A stretch of 64,000 bases of DNA from Smittia aterrima (lineage: Eukaryota > Arthropoda > Insecta > Diptera > Chironomidae). The translations under genes and the position numbers were made by a program. The notes under the pieces are model-generated. The model searched no databases, had not been told where the DNA came from, and worked only from the letters and a program-made list of their open reading frames with translations. The DNA is taken from NCBI GenBank assembly GCA_033063855.1, contig CP093829.1, forward strand, positions 8,876,243-8,940,242, written 5' to 3'. The first letter of the stretch is position 1. Every line of letters starts with the position of its first letter. Of this stretch, positions 56,589 to 64,000 are shown piece after piece.

Positions 56589-59193
56589 GTTTTCCTTTCG
56601 GGTTTCCCGCAAAACTTTCGCTCCTAGGCATGAGGGGAAGCACAGAACTCTTCTATCGAAATGGAAAGCAGCACCAGCAATGATGATGATGATGTTGTTG
56701 ACGATAAGAGCGAAGCGAAAGTGGATTGCGGGTAGACGACGCTGCTGCTTTGCCAGAAAAACTATTGTTCCGTTCGCTTTGACTTGACAAATTTGTTTAT
56801 TATGGAAATTTCTCCTTGCATGAGCTTTTTTTAGACCGAAAGCTTTTTATCAAATAAAATTAAGCTGCTCATTCACTCAAGAAACGTTTTCATTTCAAAG
56901 AAAATGGCTGAAAGCTTCACTTTCTGTTAATGAAAGAATTTGATGTGAAAATTGTTTTGTAACAAAAAGAAAAAAGCGAAAATTCTTCAAAATACTGAGA
57001 AATGTGTCTGGTACGAATGAACGTGTTGTTTAGCCATTAAACACTAGAGTTACCTACTTTGAAGGAAACGTCTATTTCTTAAACTTTTCCGTTCAACAAA
57101 ATGTCATTTAGTCATTAAAAGAGAGAAAAACACTTCTCACCCGTCACACGACAAAATCGAGAAAACTTCAATTCGTCAAGAACTTTACATTCTGACAAGT
57201 TCTTACCTGAAAAGAGAAGAATAAAAAGAAATCGATAAGAAAATTGATCATCGAGAACTAAAGTTGTCGAAAGGAAAAGGCGGAGAGTAATTATTAGTAA
57301 AGTTTTTCTGCAAGAAGCTGTCTCGAAGATGCAGCACAAGTTATTATTTCCACTTTAACTGTTTTCTTTTTCATTGTAAACAAGTTTTTCTACTGCAAAA
57401 TTATCTCTCGCATGATTCTTTAGAAATAGCTCTGCTCGCTGTGAAAGAAACGAAAGCAAAAGCTAAGAGTGAGAGAAGAATCTTGATAAACCAGATGATC
57501 GCGACTCGTGAGCGTCAATAAATGCACGCAGCAGATTCATTTATGCGTGAAGAGGAAAACAACCGACATTAGCTGCATTAGCGGTTTTCTTCTTCTGCAA
57601 TCTCGCCTCGGGCAAGAGAAAAATGTGAAATCTCGCCTTTCTTTCGTTATAATCGCGTCTAATTATGGAATTGCTATTCTATAGATGATGAGAGTGAAAA
57701 CAACGGCAACGCAATGATAGAAAGTCTTCTATATCCCTTTTACTTTCAATTCTCTTCAAATGGTCTTTCCAATGGCATCAATCAGTTTCGTCATCGAAGA
57801 AGGAAAATGGAAAATTCTCTCATCGCAACGAAACGACTTTTAAAATGTCCTCAATGTCCCATAAAAACTTTTTCTTCTCAGAAGACTCGAACGTTGCCAA
57901 AATCATAACGCAATGAAGCAAACTTTTCCGTTTCCCTTATTTATGCCAAGTCCTGTATCGCATTAAAGCGACAGCCGAGTGTGAAACTCAACGAATTTCC
58001 TTTCTAGGTCTAGGCTGAATATTTTAAATGTAATATTTCTAAAACGTAAACAGCAAAGCGTCTGAAAGAACTCACTTTAGATCTTACGAGTGTGTGAGAG
58101 ATTCAATCGCTAAGCTCGCGAAATTAAATTCAAGAATTCTTTTAGAGAAATAAATCTGAGTTTTAGCTTCCGATGTAGACTAGATATTTGTGCCAATACA
58201 TGAACCTCGTCGATCGTTCGCAAAGAGGTTTCACTTCGAAACAAAGGAAATTGTCACTTAAAATGAGATCACCGTCGCAGTGCAAAAAAAAATTCACATT
58301 GTGAATCGCATTTCTAAACACAAACAGCCGCTGCACGTCGTCTATGAAAGATTCATTCAACTACAATCTTTAGGCCACCTTGACCGACAATTCAATAAAA
58401 AAATCGCATCTAAAAATACACAAGAGCTATTTGCACTTTACGAGAGATGCCACGATCGAATAGTAAACTCACGAGTTGCATTCAAAGGCAAGTAATCGAT
58501 TGCTCGGATAAATGGAGTCGCTAGTGAGCTCTGCGGTGCATGTATGGTGAGACATTCGAGTGAGTAATTGCAGCGTTGCTGTAGAGCTATCAAATGCAAA
58601 GGATCAAAGCAAAAGGTTTTCAAGAAAAACAAATGAAACTTCCTTTTCCCTTTAAATTCTTTTAATCGTCGAGAGAAATGTAAACGATTTTCACTTTTAA
58701 TTTGAACGTGAGAATTCGTCTTTACGTGAGAAAAGCGACTTCAAATCAACGCACACACTACACATGAGCATGAAGTGAGGAATAAATGGGTCATTTACAC
58801 TCTAGAATATTACAATATTTGCATTTTTAATAAATTCAATTTACATTTCGCAGTTTAAATATAAATTTCTGGCCTCAATTAAAGGTCCAACACTTGAAGA
58901 TTCTCCAAACTGTTATGACGAGAATAAAATTGCTCGCTTCGCTTAGAATCTTTGCAATTTGTCGCATGAAAAACAAGTCAAGATTTTATTAGTAAACTTT
59001 CATGAACTGTCGAGTGACATTGACGGCGTTTGCGAATAACATTGAGCAGCGTTTTGTGTTTGAAAGATATTCACAAATTAGCGTTTTCAACTTGTGAGAG
59101 AGTCAAACGTTTTTGCATCTTCCTGAAAACTGCAAAGTCTCTTGCAAGTGAATCTCGTAATGAACTTGCGCAATCTCACATCCTCACTTCTTC

Positions 59194-59206
59194 GGTTCAA
59201 TGAATC
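59194..59206 (+). promoter_or_regulatory. Candidate ecdysone response element
   Basis: GGTTCAATGAATC is an inverted repeat of half-sites with one-base spacing. It fits 12 of 13 positions of the EcR/USP consensus RGKTSANTGMMCY, and its first nine bases equal the core of the Drosophila hsp27 element as I recall it. It lies upstream of an ecdysone-response gene, but such words also occur by chance in AT-rich DNA. Confidence 0.35.
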
Positions 59207-62200
59207 GTTACGTTTTCGTCGCAATCTAAGAAAAGCAACAGCGAAAGAAAAATGTTTTCCTTAAAAGTACAACAAACTTTTTGGAATCTTCGCTTTGTTC
59301 GGATCAAGTGACTTTTAAGTATTTTAAGACGGAACCAGTAATTGCTCTAATTTGATTTTAAAATAGAAACTTTGTCGCTAATATTCTCTGAAGGAATTGA
59401 TTACATTAATCTTTTAAAATTAAACAGAAATGAAAGATCACTCGCAATGAGGAAATGCGATGAGATTGAAAGTTCTCGTGAATCATAAAACGTCTTCAAT
59501 AAGTCAACAGCTGTAAAATATTTATTCCTGACATAGATATTTGTATCCACACCCTCAAACTATCCACGGGATTTCTATTTCTATCTCAACGGGCGCGAAA
59601 AAAAAAGTTTCATTCATAAGTGAAAAGGAAAAATATTTTTCGCTGTGTCAAAGAATTTCAAATCTCTCGCAACATCTTTTGATATATTTAAATCCATGAA
59701 TTTCGATTGTGCAACTTTGCTATTTCTGAACGTGTTACTGTAACGTCGCTCGAAGCAGTGACAAGATTTAAAATAAAATTGGGACAGCGCGCATTTTGGA
59801 GTCAATAGACTTGTCTCCTACAATTTGTTGATTTTCACTTGAGTTCTATCACAAGCATTTCTAAGAGTTCTTTGAACTCCGTTTTTATCAAGGAGAAAGA
59901 AATGAAAAGCGACGAGGCAAAAGCGTTTCAATGAATACGAAATGGAAATTTGTTCCTTGCAACGAGAAGAGGAGAAAAAAAAATTCTCGTGAAGTGAAAA
60001 TGGAAATTTGTAAATTTCTCCCAAACCCCGAGATTGCTTAATGATTCCAGAAACATAGTTTGGATGCACGTGATGATTTCGTCAGAGTCAGCGGCGATGA
60101 TGACAGCATAAAAGATAAGTTTGAGACAGATAAGATTCAGTTTAAATATTCATTTCGTGGCAGTGACAGAAAGCGATTTGCAGTTTCCTCAAAATTTATT
60201 TTCGTCGATTTTATTTTGCAAAAATCAAACTAAAAAAAAAGATTCGCCTTCAAAAAGCAGCAGAGAGAAGATGAAAAAAAAAATAATTTTATAATCTCGG
60301 CCGCTTGTGTGCGGTGGCAGTGTGAGGAGCGAAAAAGTGCAGCGAACGATTTCAAGGCTTTTCGAATATGAAAAAAAATCGTATTTAAATATGTATATTG
60401 CAATATTTTATTTTGAACAGATTCGCACACTCACAGACGCGCTCTCGTGTCGATTCTCTTTGCATATATTCGCAGGCTGCGTTGTTCTAAGATTATTTTT
60501 GCTTTGGCGATTGACGATTGCAATGGCAGGTAATGTAAATGTATCTTCTAGATGCTCGTGTCGTTCTTATAAAGAACAACACGGAACTGAAAAGACTTTT
60601 TCGAAGAAATATTCTCAATGGCCATCAGACCTTTCGATAAAAAAGAAACAAAAAATTTGCATTTGAAGATTCACCGGAGACGGTAAAATATTTTAAAACT
60701 CTTGCACATTTCGCATTTCAGAAAATATTATTGACAAGATCAAATTCATGTTTTGTCATTGACACTTCTAGTCGACATAAGAATGAAAGTAATTTAGCTT
60801 CGACATATTTAAATATTTCTTTGATTTCTTGGTAGCAAAATAAATAAAACACCTGAACTTGACACATATTGAGTGTCGCTGTCGCATAGGTAGGTGAATA
60901 TTTCAAAGTCAGTTGACTGTGGCAGAGGTGAAATAAGAACGATTTGGTTGAAGCCTCAAAGCGAGCTATCGGAGACGATATCTCTTTGTTGATTCATTTC
61001 CACTTTCCACAGATTTTATGCGAAAAAACCGGATTCGACGACAGAGCTCTCTTCAAGTGCGTTTTCACTTTCTTAAAGAAATCTTTTGTTAACTTTGTTA
61101 GTCACAAGTGTTTAAGAACAGAGCCGAGTTTAGAAGTCAAAAAGCATTAGACTCTCGACATGATTAGATTTTACATTGGAAGTTCATCGACGAGAGTCAA
61201 GGAAAAATCTAATTTATGGCATGTCAGACATTGCAATTTTCATAAATGCATAATTACCTAGTCGCCGAGAATGAAACGCGTTTGCCGCTTACGCAAAATT
61301 AACTTAGCGAAGCTTCGTGTAAATGTCGAGAGCCGAGAGAATGGCGAAGAATTTAGGCCGACGTGATCTTGACTTAGTGATAGAAAATCTGCGAGTTAAC
61401 ATCGACTTAGCAGTAAAAGTAAAGTAAAGTCACAAGGGACACTCAGTCAATGACGTAAGCTTTACGTTATTTAAGATTGTCCCCAATATTTCTAATCTAA
61501 TCTGAGTTAAACTGAGAACCGAAGAGTTTCAAAAATATTTTCCTCGGAATGTTTCATTTCATCATTTTGTTTTGAAAATATTTTTGGCTTCTTGCATCAA
61601 AACATTTTTGCGTGAATGAAAGTTCCTCATCTAATTATGATCTTGGTCTAGAGAATTTAATTCATTAAAGTAATGAACATGCTTCTTCTTTGTTCATTGT
61701 TGCAATGCAGATGCGAAAGTGAGTTTTGCAGTGTTAAGAGAGTGGAAAATACACAAATTTCTATGCAGTCGACTGCAGACGAATAATTAGCTAATTATTC
61801 AATTAAAATTGCTGCCATTTCTCTCCTCATCGTGTCGTTCATCATTGGACTCGTTTCAAATTTGCATTTCACTTCCATAATTGACTGATAAGAAGTCTCG
61901 ATTGAAACTATCGCCGGTAGATTCTTGAAAGTAGGTCAGCGACGTTAGTTTCTAAATCTTTCCACTATTAAAAGTTTAGCTTTCGTCATTTCGATTTGGC
62001 GTCAGCATCTAAAGGGATTTGAAGTGAGGAAGGTCGCTGTGTCTACGAATTCCTGTGTTCGTGTCGCTTCCTCAACTTTGCTGACCCAATTCCACGCATA
62101 GTTTCGTTTTCTTTACATCATTGAACTATAAATCACAAGATATGTGTGGAGATTGATATCGCTCGACTGTTTGTGTCATCGAAGCGCGAGCGATAGAAAA

Positions 62201-64000
62201 TAACAAAAAGTTGCTTCATTTTCGAAAAGCCGCTGACTCAGAGAACGATGTCTCCAAGATTTCTTCTTATTCATTTTCACTGAATTGAGCGATGAAATAA
62301 TTTTTCCGACGAAATCACTTTCGATTTTCATTTTTCCGATGAGGTAAATGAGTTTCTCTTCATGAACATTTCTCATTTACTTTTCGAGACTGTCGTCAAA
62401 CGAATGATTCTGCTGTTCTCACTTGAACATCTATGGATTTTCTGTTCTCGGAATTTTAACATAAATAATAAGCTTTCAGATTTTCTGATGATTTTGCTGG
62501 GCGACTGAGACGACTAAATAATATTTTTCTGCGCAATGAATGTCTGGGGTTCGCTTAGCCAGAAACCCTCTGGTACTAAAATAAACATCCCTCGGAAAAC
62601 ATCCTTTTCCTTCGCTGCTCTCTCTTCAGCCATTTATGGGGCGACTGGCATCGTTCGTATCAAATTTATCCTCCCGTTGAGTCGACTCGACGGAGAAGTT
62701 TGTCTCGTTTCGCTTGTTTCCACTTTGTGACTCCTTAAATTCCTAATTATCTACATTTACATTAATTAACTCAATCCTCGTGTTGAAAACTTTTCTTTCT
62801 TCAGTTCCGTTTAATGGCGAACGACGACGCTTGCAAGATGCAAACGAAAAATGTAAATATTACTTAATTAACATCTTTTGAAGAAAATATGAAAAAAAAG
62901 GTGAACTTCTCAGTCATTCTCTTTTTTTTGCTGCACAGAGCAACTCACTAAGGATTTGAAGTTTATGCTTTTTATATGCAACCTGACACTGCAATCGTTT
63001 TAATGAAAATTAATCAGATTCCTCAACCCACGTACTTCATAGCGAACAAGCAAAGTGGATTAGAATAATTTGTAAAATGTGAGGAATCTTCAAGTCGAGC
63101 TTCTGATAACATTTTCACATTATTTATCTTTGCGGTCGTGAGATTGTTATCCATCAATTCGAAGTGTTATTGCGTGGGCGGCTGTTGAATGAAATCTCAA
63201 TATCTTTGAAATTATTTTGGATTTTCAGCGAAAATTGTTTTCCACGAAATTAATTTGAATCTTCATTCTCTAGGAAAAAGGTTTTGTTTAAATACTTATT
63301 AAGACGATTACTCTAATTGATCGTTGCGAAGAAATTCGTGAAGCAGAAAAGTTTCACTGTCTCCATTTCAGTTCTGGTAATAATCCCAGAATAATCCTTT
63401 TTATATCAAACGCTTCCAGACGCTCGTTTTCCTCTTCGAGACTTCGAGAGAGATTCTCGTCGTGTGCAGTCATAGTTTAGTTCTTTATCGAAGAATCTTC
63501 GAGCTTATTCGACGAATTGATATTTAAATAAGTCGACAGGTTGTGACAATATTTGTGGGAACTTTTCTTCAGGTTTCAACTTAATTTTCCATCTCACGAT
63601 TTTCTTCTTTCAATTCAAAATCTATAAATGCTTCTGTGTATACATTTTCCGACTTCTTTTCCCTTCCGAGCGGGCACAACGTCTTAAACTAAAAGGAAAA
63701 TGAGAAGTTTTTCGTCCTTTGAGGACATTCACCTTACGTGTTCATTCACTTGCTCGAGTTTGTGTAACTCTGGTTGGCAATTTTCTCTCATACTCAATGC
63801 AAGAAATTCTTGCTAAGAAAAAAAAGGAAAAGTAATTTCTTTCATAAGAGAAAACTTTTTTTGCTCATCGTTCCTCGTATTCCATTCCGCTTTTTATCGT
63901 GAAGTTGTCTTCATCGTAAAATGGTAAATGAACATCATCACAATCAACACCCGAGACGTTTTATGCATTTCTCTCTTTTCATTTGACGAGGAAATCTGAA

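Larger units (their letters stand above)
54960..64000. other. Non-coding region upstream of the last visible Eip74EF exon
   Basis: 9 kb with no supported coding frame on either strand. On the minus strand this is the direction in which the 5' UTR, the isoform-specific first exon and the promoter of Eip74EF must lie. I could not place a first exon here, so it may be beyond the window. The stretch holds a GA-repeat at 56569-56588 and one EcRE-like site. Confidence 0.5.

Noticed and set aside
55689..63000. Search for the E74A/E74B-specific N-terminal exon on the minus strand
   Set aside because: None of the short frames has an acidic E74-like start or a suitable phase-0 donor. Nothing could be supported.

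Overview
The window reads as AT-rich nuclear DNA of an insect, most likely a dipteran and perhaps a midge-like nematoceran. The evidence is the gene content (ZAD zinc-finger proteins, a peritrophin-A chitin-binding protein, the ecdysone-induced ETS factor E74/Eip74EF) and the very short introns, mostly 50-65 bp with GTAAG/GTGAG donors and TTTNAG-type acceptors. The species cannot be fixed from sequence alone. Exon structures below were built by eye from splice signals and reading phase. Where complete, the joined phases close without a frame error.

Layout. Bases 1-3305 hold two head-to-tail copies of a four-exon gene with two ZAD domains and C2H2 fingers. At 3524-7344 (+) lies a six-exon DIS3L2-type 3'-5' exoribonuclease. 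A small secreted chitin-binding protein follows on the minus strand (7621-8139) with a recognisable core promoter. A five-exon gene for a single-pass membrane protein with a long Met/Pro/Gln-rich region (10087-15786, +) has a TATA/Inr promoter at about 9618-9683. A TMEM145-like seven-helix protein (16417-19063, -) and the lariat debranching enzyme DBR1 (19492-21088, -) come next. DBR1 is divergent from the mitochondrial GTPase ERAL1 (21253-22370, +).

Bases 22434-28685 (-) are an array of four intronless F-box/LRR-like genes arranged as two pairs (1-2 and 3-4), with an unrelated small secreted protein gene (25132-25761) between the pairs. The duplication that made F-box gene 2 carried along the last 25 bp of ERAL1, so its breakpoints can be read. 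mRpL4 (28790-29729, +) and TMEM258/kuduk (29810-30114, -) then converge with only 80 bp between their stop codons.

From 33471 to at least 54959 the minus strand carries Eip74EF, split over four visible coding exons with introns of 7.0, 2.8 and 9.9 kb. Everything from 54960 to 64000 looks non-coding and probably belongs to its 5' intron/UTR or promoter region. The isoform-specific N-terminal exon was not found.

There is no operon logic here. The left 30 kb is a compact run of housekeeping genes (RNA decay, lariat debranching, mitochondrial ribosome and its assembly GTPase, oligosaccharyltransferase subunit) mixed with fast-evolving duplicated families. The right 34 kb is a regulatory-rich hormone-response locus. 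No tRNA, rRNA, CRISPR array, transposon or virus-like gene was recognised.
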